Shown: positions 26,211-34,860 of the stretch, piece by piece | Layout of the letters: the number at the start of each line of letters is the position of its first letter | How positions within the stretch are numbered: the stretch's first letter is position 1 | From: Massilia cavernae | GTDB lineage: Bacteria; Pseudomonadota; Gammaproteobacteria; Burkholderiales; Burkholderiaceae_D | Direction: 5' to 3' | Length of the DNA stretch: 35,903 nucleotides | Assembly: GCF_003590855.1 (NCBI RefSeq) | Contig: NZ_QYUP01000144.1 | Span: forward strand, 1 to 35,903 | Translations under genes and position numbers: made by a program | Notes under the pieces: generated by a model | Told to the model about the DNA's origin: nothing | The model's database searches: none | The model's input: the letters and a program-made list of their open reading frames with translations, nothing else

Positions 26211-29200
26211 ATGATCAATCAAAAACAGTTGCGGCTTACAAAGCTCGCGTTCGCGCTGTCGATGGCACTGGCCGTTTCGGTCCCTGCCATGGCGCAGAAT
26301 ACGACCTCGGCAATCGGGGGCCGTGTATCGAGCAGCGATGGCAAGCCGGCAGCTGGCGCCCAGGTCCAGATCGTCCACACCGAATCCGGTTCGGTCAGCA
26401 ACGTGACCGCCGATGCGGAAGGCCGTTACACCGCGCGCGGCCTGCGCGTTGGTGGCCCATACACCATCACGATCACCAAGGACGGCGTATCCGAGAAGTT
26501 TGACAACGTTTACCTGCAGCTCGCGGAAACCGCGACCGTCAACGCACAGTTGGGCGCACCGGTCATCCAGACCGTGACCATCGCCGGCCAGGCGCAGTCG
26601 AACAAATTCAACAAGGGCTCGATGGGCGCAGGCACCAACGTCGGCCGCGCAGAGCTGAACGCACTGGGCTCGATCCAGCGCTCGCTGGCTGACTACGCGC
26701 GTACCGATCCGCGCCTGTCGCAGACCGACAAGGACCGCGGCGAAATCTCGGCCGGCGGCCAGAACTCGCGCTTCAACTCGATCACCATCGACGGCGTGTC
26801 CATCAGCGACACCTTCGGCCTGGAAGCGAACGGCCTGCCGACCAACAAGCAGCCGATCTCGATCGACGCGATCCAGTCGGTGCAGGTCAATATCTCGAAC
26901 TACGACGTCACCCAGAAGGGCTACACCGGCGCGAACATCAACGCCGTCACCAAGTCGGGTACCAACGACTGGCGCGGTTCGGTGTACTACGTCTACCGCG
27001 ACGACCGCATGGTCGGCGACCGCTTCAACCTGACCGACGGCTCCTACAGCCCGGCGCCAGAGTTCAAGGACAAGACCAAGGGCTTCACCCTGGGCGGCCC
27101 GCTGATCGCGGACAAGCTGTTCATCTTCCTGTCGGCTGAAGATTCGAGCAGCACCCGCTCGTCGCCAGCCTTCGGCCCACTGGGCAGCAACCTAACCAAC
27201 GTCGGCATTACGCAGAGTGCCATCGCCGGCCTGCAGAACATCGCCAAGACCAAGTACGGCTTCGACGCCGGCAGCGCTGAAATCGGTGCAGGTGCCGCAC
27301 AGGAAGTGCAGGACCGCCTGATCAAGATCGACTGGAACATCAACGACGATCACCGCGCCAACCTGCGCTGGTCCTCGACCAAGCAATCCGAGCCTCAGTT
27401 CTCGGGCTTCTCCGCCACAGGTATTTCTCTGAGCTCGTACCTGTGGGCTGAAGAGAAGGACAACGAAGCGACCGTCGCCCAGCTGTTCAGCGACTGGACC
27501 CCAAGCTTCTCGACTGAAGTCAAGGTGTCGCGCCGCGACTCCGGCAAGCGCAATGCGAACAATTCGTACCTGCCGGCCATCGCCCTGTCGTTCCCAGGCC
27601 CGCTGCCAAGCGGCGTTCCTTCGACCGTGCGCACCGGTACCCGCTTCATCAACTTCGGTACCGAGCGTAGCCGCCAGTTCAACGAACTGGACAACACGAC
27701 CTACGACAGCTACGTCGGCGCAACCTGGCTGAAGGGCGACCACGAAGTCAAGTTCGGCCTGGATCACACGCGCAACGAGATCTTCAACGCCTTCCTGCAA
27801 AACGTGAACGGCAACTACACGTTCAGCTGCATCAACTCGAGCGCTGCGGTGACGTACTCGTTCGGCGCGGTCAACTGCTCGACCTCGTCGGCAGCGCTGA
27901 TCGAACAGGCAGTGCTGGAGAACTTCAGCCTCGGCCGTCCTACCCAGTACACCGCTCAGCTCCCAGTTGCCGGCGTTGCCCTGCGCGACACCGCGGCAAT
28001 CTGGACCCTTCAAAACACCGGCCTGTTCCTGCAGGATGCATGGAACGTATCGCCACGCCTGAACATTTCGTATGGCATACGCTACGACCGCACAGCAACC
28101 GATGACCGTCCGCGTCGAAATAACGTCGTGGCGCAGCCGCTGGTCGCTGGCCGTTACAACGTCGTGCCTGGTTCGATCGTTCGCCAGACCGGCGGTTTCG
28201 GCCTGGATAACACCGTCACCATTGACGGCGACGAACTGATTCAGCCACGCTTTGGCTTCAACTACAACGTTGACTACAAGCGTCCAACCCAGGTCCGTGG
28301 CGGCGTAGGCCTGTTCGGCGGTTCGGCATTGACAGTCTGGCTGGGCAACCCGTTCGCTAACCCGGGCGTGTCGACCACGATCGTGGGTTGCGGCGGTGCC
28401 TTTGCCGCTTGCCTGGGCGGAGGCCTGTTCAACCCGGACCCAACCCAGCAGCGTTCGATTCCAGGCGCGGTTCCTGCGGCCAACGTCGACCTTCTGGCAG
28501 CTGGCCTGTCGCAGCCGTCGGTGTGGAAAGCGAACCTGGGCGTCGAGCATGAACTGCCATGGTTCGGCCTGGTCATGAGCCTGGAGTACCTGCGTACCAA
28601 CACCAACACTGGCCTGTTCCTGACCAACGAGAACCTGGGCGCGCCAACCCGCATCGGTCCTGACGGCCGTAACCTGTACTGGACCGAGCCGGGCTACACC
28701 GCATCGTGCGCCAACGGCACCGGCGGCTTCACCAGCACCGGCGCTTGCACCGGCTTCCGCACCCGTGCACTGTCGAACGCCAGCTTCGGCAATGTGATCA
28801 AGATCGACGAGACCAAGAAGGGCGGCGGCAATACTGCTACCGTTTCGCTGGGAAACTCGCGTTCGCGTGATTTCAAGTGGCAGGTGGCGTACACCTACAC
28901 CGATGCTACCGAAGTATCGAACCTGTCCTCGTCGACCAACGGTTCGAACTGGGGTGCACGTGCGATCTTCAATCCGAACGAAGAAGTAACAGCTAACTCG
29001 TCGTACATGGTTCGTGACCGCGTGAACGCCCACCTGACTTGGGAAAAGCGCTTCTTCGGCACCTACAAGACCACCTTCGGCGCGTACTATGAAGGCCATA
29101 CCGGCAAGCCATACAGCTGGACCTACAACAACGACATGAACGGCGATAACGTCGCGGGGAACGACCTGATGTTCATCCCGTCGGCGTTCGGTTCGGGTGA

Positions 29201-29633
29201 AGTTGTGTTCCGTGACGACACGGCGACCAGCAAGGTCAACGAGACCAAGTTCTGGGATACCGTTAACTCGATCCCTGAGCTGAAGCGCTCGATCGGCCGC
29301 GTCACCCAGCGTCACGACTCATACGCTCCATGGATCAACAGCATCGACCTGCGCATCTCGCAAGAAGTTCCTGGCCTGTTCGCCGGCCACAAAGGTATCT
29401 TCGTGCTGGATATCGCCAACTTCGGCAACATGCTGAACAAGAAGTGGGGCCGTATCAATGAAGTGGGCTTCGCAAGCGATGGTGGTAACTCGCGCAGCTT
29501 CGTGGACTACGCAGGTATGGAAAACGGCAAGTATGTCTACCAGGTGCGTGAGAAGGTAGAGGACTACGTGACCAAGCAGGCCAAGGGCGAGTCCCAGTGG
29601 GCACTGCAGCTGACCGCACGTTACGAGTTCTAA
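26211..29633 (+). CDS. Oar-type TonB-dependent receptor with carboxypeptidase-like N-terminal domain
   Basis: The 1140-residue protein starts at ATG 26211 with a signal peptide ending near AMA/QN. A carboxypeptidase-regulatory-like domain follows (about 30-115: IGGRVSSSDGKPAAGAQVQI through TVNAQLG), then a plug domain (about 125-250) and a very large barrel ending ALQLTARYEF with a terminal Phe. This is the Oar-like architecture. Such receptors move large or scarce substrates across the outer membrane with energy from TonB-ExbBD; the ligand cannot be read from sequence. Its neighbours on both sides degrade nucleotides and nucleic acids, which makes uptake of such products a testable inference. 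The frame extends to 26082 without support. A strong terminator follows. Confidence 0.9.
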   Translation: MINQKQLRLTKLAFALSMALAVSVPAMAQNTTSAIGGRVSSSDGKPAAGAQVQIVHTESGSVSNVTADAEGRYTARGLRVGGPYTITITKDGVSEKFDNVYLQLAETATVNAQLGAPVIQTVTIAGQAQSNKFNKGSMGAGTNVGRAELNALGSIQRSLADYARTDPRLSQTDKDRGEISAGGQNSRFNSITIDGVSISDTFGLEANGLPTNKQPISIDAIQSVQVNISNYDVTQKGYTGANINAVTKSGTNDWRGSVYYVYRDDRMVGDRFNLTDGSYSPAPEFKDKTKGFTLGGPLIADKLFIFLSAEDSSSTRSSPAFGPLGSNLTNVGITQSAIAGLQNIAKTKYGFDAGSAEIGAGAAQEVQDRLIKIDWNINDDHRANLRWSSTKQSEPQFSGFSATGISLSSYLWAEEKDNEATVAQLFSDWTPSFSTEVKVSRRDSGKRNANNSYLPAIALSFPGPLPSGVPSTVRTGTRFINFGTERSRQFNELDNTTYDSYVGATWLKGDHEVKFGLDHTRNEIFNAFLQNVNGNYTFSCINSSAAVTYSFGAVNCSTSSAALIEQAVLENFSLGRPTQYTAQLPVAGVALRDTAAIWTLQNTGLFLQDAWNVSPRLNISYGIRYDRTATDDRPRRNNVVAQPLVAGRYNVVPGSIVRQTGGFGLDNTVTIDGDELIQPRFGFNYNVDYKRPTQVRGGVGLFGGSALTVWLGNPFANPGVSTTIVGCGGAFAACLGGGLFNPDPTQQRSIPGAVPAANVDLLAAGLSQPSVWKANLGVEHELPWFGLVMSLEYLRTNTNTGLFLTNENLGAPTRIGPDGRNLYWTEPGYTASCANGTGGFTSTGACTGFRTRALSNASFGNVIKIDETKKGGGNTATVSLGNSRSRDFKWQVAYTYTDATEVSNLSSSTNGSNWGARAIFNPNEEVTANSSYMVRDRVNAHLTWEKRFFGTYKTTFGAYYEGHTGKPYSWTYNNDMNGDNVAGNDLMFIPSAFGSGEVVFRDDTATSKVNETKFWDTVNSIPELKRSIGRVTQRHDSYAPWINSIDLRISQEVPGLFAGHKGIFVLDIANFGNMLNKKWGRINEVGFASDGGNSRSFVDYAGMENGKYVYQVREKVEDYVTKQAKGESQWALQLTARYEF

Positions 29634-29663
29634 GCAGCCTCTCGTAATATTTGCAAAAGCTAG

Positions 29664-29697
29664 AAACGGCTGGTGGCAACACCAGCCGTTTTCTATT
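29664..29697 (+). terminator. Rho-independent terminator of the TonB-dependent receptor gene
   Basis: A perfect 12-bp stem (AAACGGCTGGTG / CACCAGCCGTTT) with a GCAA tetraloop is followed by TTCTATT, 30 bases after the stop. Confidence 0.88.
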
Positions 29698-29737
29698 CGG
29701 AAGAAGGCTACCGTGCGATGTGGCGTGTAACGCCACC

Positions 29738-29820
29738 ACGTCGTGCCCGCGAACGCGGGCACCCATGCTGACTACGATTATCTAGCTCAGCATGGGTACC
29801 CGCTTTCGCGGGTACGACGT
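29738..29820. repeat. Convergent pair of REP-like palindromic repeats
   Basis: Two 34-base arms (29738-29771 and 29787-29820) match at 31 of 34 positions in opposite orientation around 15 bases. Each arm contains its own short hairpin (CCCGCGAACGCGGG and CCCGCTTTCGCGGG). This is the layout of REP/BIME elements. There is no gene between 29634 and 29913. Confidence 0.8.
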
Positions 29821-29913
29821 ACTTAGGCCGTGAACCTCTACTGATACATTCCCGATACACACTCCACCCGCGATCTCTCTACTAACGGCACTCTTCGGTT
29901 ATCCTTTCCGCTT

Positions 29914-31602
29914 ATGAAAAATCTCCTGCGCCCCCTGTGCATCGCCCTCGCCGCGGCCTCGCTTTTTTCCGGTTGCGCCTCGCGCCCGCAAGCTCCGCTT
30001 GAACTGAACGTGGTCGCGCTGAACGACTTCCACGGCAATCTCGAAGCGAGCAAATTCAACTACACCGACAAGGGCCAGCCGGCCACGCTGGCCAAGGCAG
30101 GTGGCATCGACACCATCGGCGCGGCGCTGCAGGCATGGCGGGCGGAAGACAAGGACCTGATGTTCGTCGCGGCGGGCGACCTGGTGGGCGCCACGCCGGC
30201 GATCTCCTCGATGTGGGCAGACGAGCCCGCGCTGACGGCGCTGTCGATGCTCGGCATGGATGCCAGCGCCGCCGGCAACCACGAGTTCGACCAGGGCAGG
30301 GCGGAGCTGCTGCGCCAGCAGCACGGCGGCTGCGTGTCGCACCGCACCGGAAAGGCCTGCAAGCTGGTGCCGGACTTCAAGGGCGCCTCGTTCACCTACC
30401 TGGCCGCCAACGTGGTCGACAAGGCGACCGGGAAAACGCTGCTCCCCGCCTACAAGATCGAGGAAGCCAAGGGCGTGAAGGTCGCCTTCATCGGCGCCGT
30501 AACGAAGGACACGCCGTCGGTGGTGCTGGCATCCGGCATCGCCGGCCTGTCCTTCCTCGACGAAGCCGACTCCATCAACAAGGCAATGGCCGAAGTGCGC
30601 GCCAAGGGCGCCACGGTGTTCGTGGTGCTGATCCATGAAGGCGGCCACACCGGCGAAGCCTTCAACGAACCTGACTGCAAGAACCTCAAGGGCCCGATCG
30701 TCGGCATCTCGAAACGCCTCGACCCCGCCATCAAGCTGATTATCAGCGGCCATACGCACAGGGGCTTCCAGTGCAAGGTGGACGGCCGCACGATCACCCA
30801 GGCCGAGATGGGCGGCCACGTCCTGTCGCGCATCAAGCTGGCGGTCGACCCGCAATCGCGCGAGCTGCGCGATATCGCCGTCCGCAACGTCATCATGAAG
30901 CCGGGCGAATACCCGGCCGACCCGCGCATCGATGCCTACCTCAAGCTGGTCAAGGAACGCAGCGAAGCGGCGCTGGCGCGACCGGTTGCGCGCGTCGGCG
31001 CCAAATCGATTGGCCGCAAGCTTACCGGCGCCGGAGAAGCGCCGCTCGGCAACCTGATCGCGGACGCCGTGCTCGACGCGTCGCAAGGCGAGGGCGTGCA
31101 GATCGCCTTCATGAATGCCGGCGGCATGCGCAAGGACCTCGACGTCGGCGACAACCTGACCGCCACCTTCGGCCAGGCGCAGGTGGTACTGCCGTTCTCG
31201 AACACCATCGTCGTGATGGACATGACCGGCGCGCAAATCCGCGAGGTGCTCGAACAGCAATGGATCCGCGCGCACGCGGACAGCCACGCCGCGATGCTGC
31301 AGGCCTCGCGCGGCTTCAGCTACGCGTGGGACGCTTCCAAACCGAACGGTCAGCGCGTTATCCCCGGCAGCATGAAGCTCAATGGCGTGGCGATCGACGA
31401 AGCGAGGAGCTACCGCGTCGCGGCGAACAACTTCCTCGCCGAAGGCGGCGACGGATTCCCCGCATTCGCGGCCGCGGCCAACAAGCGCGACACGCAGATC
31501 GTCGACCTCGACGCCTTCGTGGGCTACCTGGCCAAGAGCGACAAGGCGGGCAAGCCGGCCGGCAGCGCGGAGGCTGCGGGCCGCGTAGAACGGCGCAACT
31601 AA
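29914..31602 (+). CDS. 5'-nucleotidase / UshA-family metallophosphatase lipoprotein
   Basis: The 562-residue protein has a lipoprotein signal with LFSGC (about 17-21). The N-terminal metallophosphatase domain shows the full motif series: NDFHGNLE, GDLVGATP, GNHEFDQG, a conserved His in VLIHEGGH, and SGHTHRGFQC. The C-terminal 5'-nucleotidase domain (about 340-540) has APLGNLIADAV, FMNAGGMRKDL, LPFSNTIVVMDMTG and the substrate loop around AANNFLAEGGDGFP. It should remove phosphate from 5'-nucleotides at the cell envelope, yielding nucleosides. It lies directly upstream of the S1/P1 nuclease gene, which makes its likely substrates. No clear promoter was found in the 90 bases before it. Confidence 0.92.
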   Translation: MKNLLRPLCIALAAASLFSGCASRPQAPLELNVVALNDFHGNLEASKFNYTDKGQPATLAKAGGIDTIGAALQAWRAEDKDLMFVAAGDLVGATPAISSMWADEPALTALSMLGMDASAAGNHEFDQGRAELLRQQHGGCVSHRTGKACKLVPDFKGASFTYLAANVVDKATGKTLLPAYKIEEAKGVKVAFIGAVTKDTPSVVLASGIAGLSFLDEADSINKAMAEVRAKGATVFVVLIHEGGHTGEAFNEPDCKNLKGPIVGISKRLDPAIKLIISGHTHRGFQCKVDGRTITQAEMGGHVLSRIKLAVDPQSRELRDIAVRNVIMKPGEYPADPRIDAYLKLVKERSEAALARPVARVGAKSIGRKLTGAGEAPLGNLIADAVLDASQGEGVQIAFMNAGGMRKDLDVGDNLTATFGQAQVVLPFSNTIVVMDMTGAQIREVLEQQWIRAHADSHAAMLQASRGFSYAWDASKPNGQRVIPGSMKLNGVAIDEARSYRVAANNFLAEGGDGFPAFAAAANKRDTQIVDLDAFVGYLAKSDKAGKPAGSAEAAGRVERRN

Positions 31603-31634
31603 GGTATCGCCAAAGACTATCCAAAGCCGGACAA

Positions 31635-31655
31635 GGGCGGCGTACAACGCCGCCC
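31635..31655 (+). other. GC-rich hairpin between the 5'-nucleotidase and nuclease genes
   Basis: GGGCGGCGT and ACGCCGCCC form a perfect 9-bp stem around three bases, 18 bases before the nuclease start. Without a T run it is more likely an mRNA stability or attenuation element than a full terminator. Confidence 0.45.
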
Positions 31656-31673
31656 GCAACTGAAAGAAAAAGC

Positions 31674-32726
31674 ATGAAAAAACTAGCTTGTGTACTCGCG
31701 CTGACCAGCGCTTTCGCTTCCGTCGACGCACTCGCATGGGGCCATGAGGGCCACCGCGTGGTCGGTTCCATCGCCGAGAAACTGATCAAGGGCAGCAACG
31801 CGGAGAAGCAGGTGCAGGCGCTGCTGCTGCCCGGCGAGACGCTGGAGTCGATCACCAACTGGGCCGACGGCGCCAAGGGCGGCGTGGGCTATCCGGCCCC
31901 GACCCCGGAGCAGGCCGAGTACACCGCCGTCAATCCGAAGCACGGCGAGTACCACTACACCGACATCCCTTTCCAGAACACGCACTACCATGACGGTGCG
32001 GTCGGCACGGCCGAACATGACATTGTGCAGACGCTGAAGCAGGCCATCGCTGTTCTGCAGGGCAAGACCGATCCGGCGCTGAACCCGCACAAGTTCACCA
32101 GGCGCCAGGCGCTGCTGCTGATCGCGCACATGACCGGCGACATCCACCAGCCGCTCCACGTGGGCGCGGCCTTCGTCGGCAAGGACGGCACGTTCGTCGT
32201 GCCGAAAAACCATCACGACATCGACTCGGTCAACATTTACGACTCGCGCGGCGGCAACAGCCTGATGCTCGACGACGACAAGCTGACCGCGATGTCCGCA
32301 TCCCTGATCCCGGGCGAACCGAAGCCGCTGCCGGAAGGCGCGAAGAAGTGGCCGACGCGCCCGTTCCACTCGTACTGGGATAGCACGGTGGTCGATTACG
32401 CGATGCGCCGCATCAGCACCGGCTCGCCGGAGCAGTTTGCGCAGAAGGCCATCGACAGTTCGCCTTACGTCATGATGAACACCGGCGAGGCGGCGACCTG
32501 GCCGTACCAGTGGGCCAACGATGCGCTGGAAGTGTCGAAGCTGGCATACACTGACGTCACCCCAGGCAAGATCACCGCACAGACCAACAGGAAGGGCGAG
32601 ACCTACTACACCTTCAATCTCGAGATGGGCCAGAACTATCCGGTTCCAAGTTCCGCCATTGCACGGGACCAGCTGATCAAGGGCGGCTACCGCCTGGCGG
32701 CCGTGTTGAAGGCGATCTGGCCCTAA
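31674..32726 (+). CDS. S1/P1-type nuclease, exported
   Basis: The 350-residue protein has a signal peptide cleaved at LA/WGHEGHR, which exposes Trp22 as the new N-terminus; in this family that Trp is a zinc ligand. Further zinc ligands of the trinuclear site are visible in GEYHYTDIPF, the HMTGDIHQPLHVG motif and HHDIDSVNIYDSRGGNSL. S1/P1 enzymes cut RNA and single-stranded DNA to 5'-nucleotides and many have 3'-nucleotidase activity. The gene follows the 5'-nucleotidase by 71 bases with a GC-rich hairpin between, and its products are substrates of that enzyme. AAAGAAAAAG before the ATG is a weak ribosome site. Confidence 0.92.
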   Translation: MKKLACVLALTSAFASVDALAWGHEGHRVVGSIAEKLIKGSNAEKQVQALLLPGETLESITNWADGAKGGVGYPAPTPEQAEYTAVNPKHGEYHYTDIPFQNTHYHDGAVGTAEHDIVQTLKQAIAVLQGKTDPALNPHKFTRRQALLLIAHMTGDIHQPLHVGAAFVGKDGTFVVPKNHHDIDSVNIYDSRGGNSLMLDDDKLTAMSASLIPGEPKPLPEGAKKWPTRPFHSYWDSTVVDYAMRRISTGSPEQFAQKAIDSSPYVMMNTGEAATWPYQWANDALEVSKLAYTDVTPGKITAQTNRKGETYYTFNLEMGQNYPVPSSAIARDQLIKGGYRLAAVLKAIWP

Positions 32727-32797
32727 GCAAACCCGGTAGCGCAACTCGCGGAACGGCTCTGGGTCAAAACATCATGTTTAAACGGAGAACGTTCCCG

Positions 32798-33634
32798 ATG
32801 CGACCTGTAAACTTCTACCTGACGCATGCGCTGGCTGCCGGCGCACTGCTCTCATCCTGCGCCGCCGCGCTCGCGCAAACGCCCAAGCCCTTGTGGGAAC
32901 TGGGCGTGGTCGGCGGCGGCGTCTCCACTCCCGCCTATCCCGGTTCCGCCGACCGCTCGTCGCGCGGCCTGGTGCTGCCTTACCTGGTCTACCGCGGCAA
33001 GATATTCCGTTCCGACGAATCGGGCATCGGGGCGCGCCTGTTCCGCAGCGACGTGGCCGAATTCGACGTCGGCTTTGCCGCATCGCTGCCTGCACGGTCG
33101 GATGATGTCGAGGCGCGCCGGGGCATGCCGAGCCTGGGGACGCTGGTGGAATTCGGGCCGCGCCTGAAATGGACGCTGTCACGCCCCACGCAGGGCAGCC
33201 GCGTGCGCGCCGACCTGCCGCTGCGGACAGTCATTGAAGGAAGGGGAGGGCTGCGCAACCGCGGCTGGACCTTCGCTCCACGCGTGATCTACGAGGCCGA
33301 CGACCTGGGGAACGGGTGGAGCGGCAGCGCGCATGTGGGACTGGTGGCGGCCAACGACAAGCTGAACGACTACTTCTATGGCGTGCGTCCCGAGTTCGCG
33401 GCAGCAGCGAGGCCTGCGTACGATGCGAAGGCGGGACTGGTGCTGGCGCGCGCCGGCGGGTCGCTGGAGCGCCAGATCAATCCCGGGCTGCGCATGTTCG
33501 GCTACCTCTGGTACGAGAACTACGCGCTTTCGGCCAACGACGCCAGCCCGCTGCTGAAGAAGGACAGCGGTGTCTCTGGCGGCATCGGCTTCATCTGGAC
33601 CTTCGCCCGCTCGGCGCGCAGCGCGAACGACTAG
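32798..33634 (+). CDS. MipA/OmpV family outer-membrane protein
   Basis: From ATG 32798 the protein has 278 residues, with a signal peptide ending near AAALA/QT. The mature part follows the MipA/OmpV pattern: LWELGVVGGGVSTPAYPGS, then VLPYLVYRGKIFRSDESG, GFAASLPARSDD, LVEFGPRLKW, and the C-terminal segments RMFGYLWYENYALSAND and GVSGGIGFIWTF. Proteins of this family are outer-membrane barrels; some bind MltA and murein synthases, while others respond to antibiotics or osmolarity. GGAGAA lies eight bases before 32798, so this start is preferred over the in-frame ATG at 32774. Its stop converges with the DoxX gene, leaving nine bases. Confidence 0.87.
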   Translation: MRPVNFYLTHALAAGALLSSCAAALAQTPKPLWELGVVGGGVSTPAYPGSADRSSRGLVLPYLVYRGKIFRSDESGIGARLFRSDVAEFDVGFAASLPARSDDVEARRGMPSLGTLVEFGPRLKWTLSRPTQGSRVRADLPLRTVIEGRGGLRNRGWTFAPRVIYEADDLGNGWSGSAHVGLVAANDKLNDYFYGVRPEFAAAARPAYDAKAGLVLARAGGSLERQINPGLRMFGYLWYENYALSANDASPLLKKDSGVSGGIGFIWTFARSARSAND

Positions 33635-33643
33635 AAGGAAAGC

Positions 33644-34066
33644 TTAGTTCCATTTGCCCTTGATGCCGCCGATGCTGTAGCGGCCAGCGCCCAGCAGGGC
33701 CACCGCGAGCGCGCCGAACAGGAACATGCCTTGCAGTTCGAGCGCCCAGCCGCCTTGCTTGTTCATCTGCACCAGTTCGGGCATATGAACCAGCGCGACC
33801 GCGACAACCATGTTGATCGCGATGACCAGCGCCGCAGGGCGTGTCCACAAGCCGACCAGTACCAGCACCGGCGCCACCACTTCGCCGACGTAGACGAAAT
33901 AGCCGAGGAAGGCGGGCAGCCCGAAGTTGTTCAGCATGCCGGAGATGAAACCGATGCCGCCCGAAAGCTTGGAGATGCCGTGCAGGAGGAGCAGGATGGC
34001 GAGCACGCTGCGCAGGACGAGTTTTCCAAGGTCTTCGGTGGCGGGATTGACGGCGGTGGTTGGCAT
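33644..34066 (-). CDS. DoxX family integral membrane protein
   Basis: The 140-residue protein has four predicted membrane segments: LVLRSVLAILLLLHGISKL, LGYFVYVGEVVAPVLVLVGL, AALVIAINMVVAVALVHM and MFLFGALAVALLGAG. The conserved LLHGISKL and GEVVAPVLVLVGL stretches fit DoxX. In Bacillus subtilis a DoxX-like protein (MhqP) is induced by quinones with a dioxygenase and an esterase, as arranged here. The start at 34066 has AAAGGA about six bases upstream; the frame is open to 34123, but that extension lacks support. It follows the esterase by 53 bases and is the last gene of the minus-strand set. Confidence 0.9.
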   Translation of the reverse strand: MPTTAVNPATEDLGKLVLRSVLAILLLLHGISKLSGGIGFISGMLNNFGLPAFLGYFVYVGEVVAPVLVLVGLWTRPAALVIAINMVVAVALVHMPELVQMNKQGGWALELQGMFLFGALAVALLGAGRYSIGGIKGKWN

Positions 34067-34119
34067 GGCGGTTCCTTTAAAAGTTTGAGTTAGGTTCTTA
34101 TTCAAAAAGGCGCTGCGGC

Positions 34120-34860
34120 TCATTCTACGTCTACTCCAGCGCCAGTGACAGCGATTTTCGATTCGATGCGGGCGGCCATCCAGGCCGCGAAGTCGCGCAG
34201 AATCAGCGGGTTCAGTTCATGGCCGGCATCGTATTCGTGGTACGCCAGCGGCACCGCCTTCTCCTGCAGCAGCCGCTTCGCGCTGCGGGCGTATTCGACG
34301 GTCAGCTTGGCGTCGCTGACTCCGTGCGAAACGAAGGCCGCAGTAGCTGCGAGTTCGCCGGCAGGACGGACCAGCGGCGCGATCTCGGGCAGTATGCGTC
34401 CGCTCAGGATGCCGAAGCCGGCCACCAGGTCCGGGCGTGTGAGGCCAACGCTCGCGCTCATGATGCCGCCCTGGCTGAAGCCCGCAACGACAATCCGCGA
34501 AGCGTCCACGCCATAGGCAGCGGGAAGCGCGTGGATGAAAGCTGCCAGCGCGGCGCGCGACGCCTCGGCCTGCTGCGCGTTGATCGACGGCGCCCCGGTA
34601 GCGAAGCTGACGTTGAACCAGCCATACTGGCCCGGCCCGAAGGTAAGCGGGCCGCGCGCCAGGATGACGGTCAGGCGCGGGTCCTGGGCCATCGCGACAT
34701 CGGCCAGGCCGGCCTCGTTAGCGCCCACGCCGTGCAGCAGCACGAGGCAGGGCGAAGGCTCGCCCGTTCCCGCCCGGGGGCCGCGCACGCGGTGGACCAG
34801 CGGCAGCGCCGGGTTGTCGATTACCTTGTCCAGTGTGTATTCCATATACGTTCCGATCAT
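34120..34860 (-). CDS. Alpha/beta-hydrolase, carboxylesterase/phospholipase type (MhqD-like)
   Basis: The 246-residue protein shows the COG0400 esterase fold. The oxyanion region LVLLHGVGANE is followed by the nucleophile elbow GFSQGG (about 145-150), an Asp in VSHGVSDAKLTVEYA, and the catalytic His in YHEYDAGHELNP. It probably hydrolyses carboxylic esters; the natural substrate is unknown. The ATG at 34860 overlaps the dioxygenase stop (ATGA). A second ATG at 34845, with CGGAA just before it, is an equally good start that would shorten the protein by five residues. The pairing with a ring-cleaving dioxygenase and DoxX resembles in content the quinone-response genes mhqD, mhqO and mhqP. Confidence 0.9.
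   Translation of the reverse strand: MIGTYMEYTLDKVIDNPALPLVHRVRGPRAGTGEPSPCLVLLHGVGANEAGLADVAMAQDPRLTVILARGPLTFGPGQYGWFNVSFATGAPSINAQQAEASRAALAAFIHALPAAYGVDASRIVVAGFSQGGIMSASVGLTRPDLVAGFGILSGRILPEIAPLVRPAGELAATAAFVSHGVSDAKLTVEYARSAKRLLQEKAVPLAYHEYDAGHELNPLILRDFAAWMAARIESKIAVTGAGVDVE

Noticed and set aside
27192..29315. A 707-codon open frame on the minus strand
   Set aside because: It is the complement of the TonB-dependent receptor gene and has no family features.
29319..29762. Minus-strand frame beginning MPAFAGT
   Set aside because: That start is the usual translation of a REP repeat; the rest is antisense to the receptor gene.
30771..31673. N-terminal extension of the nuclease frame
   Set aside because: It overlaps the 5'-nucleotidase in another frame and is Arg-rich; the signal peptide at 31674 marks the true start.
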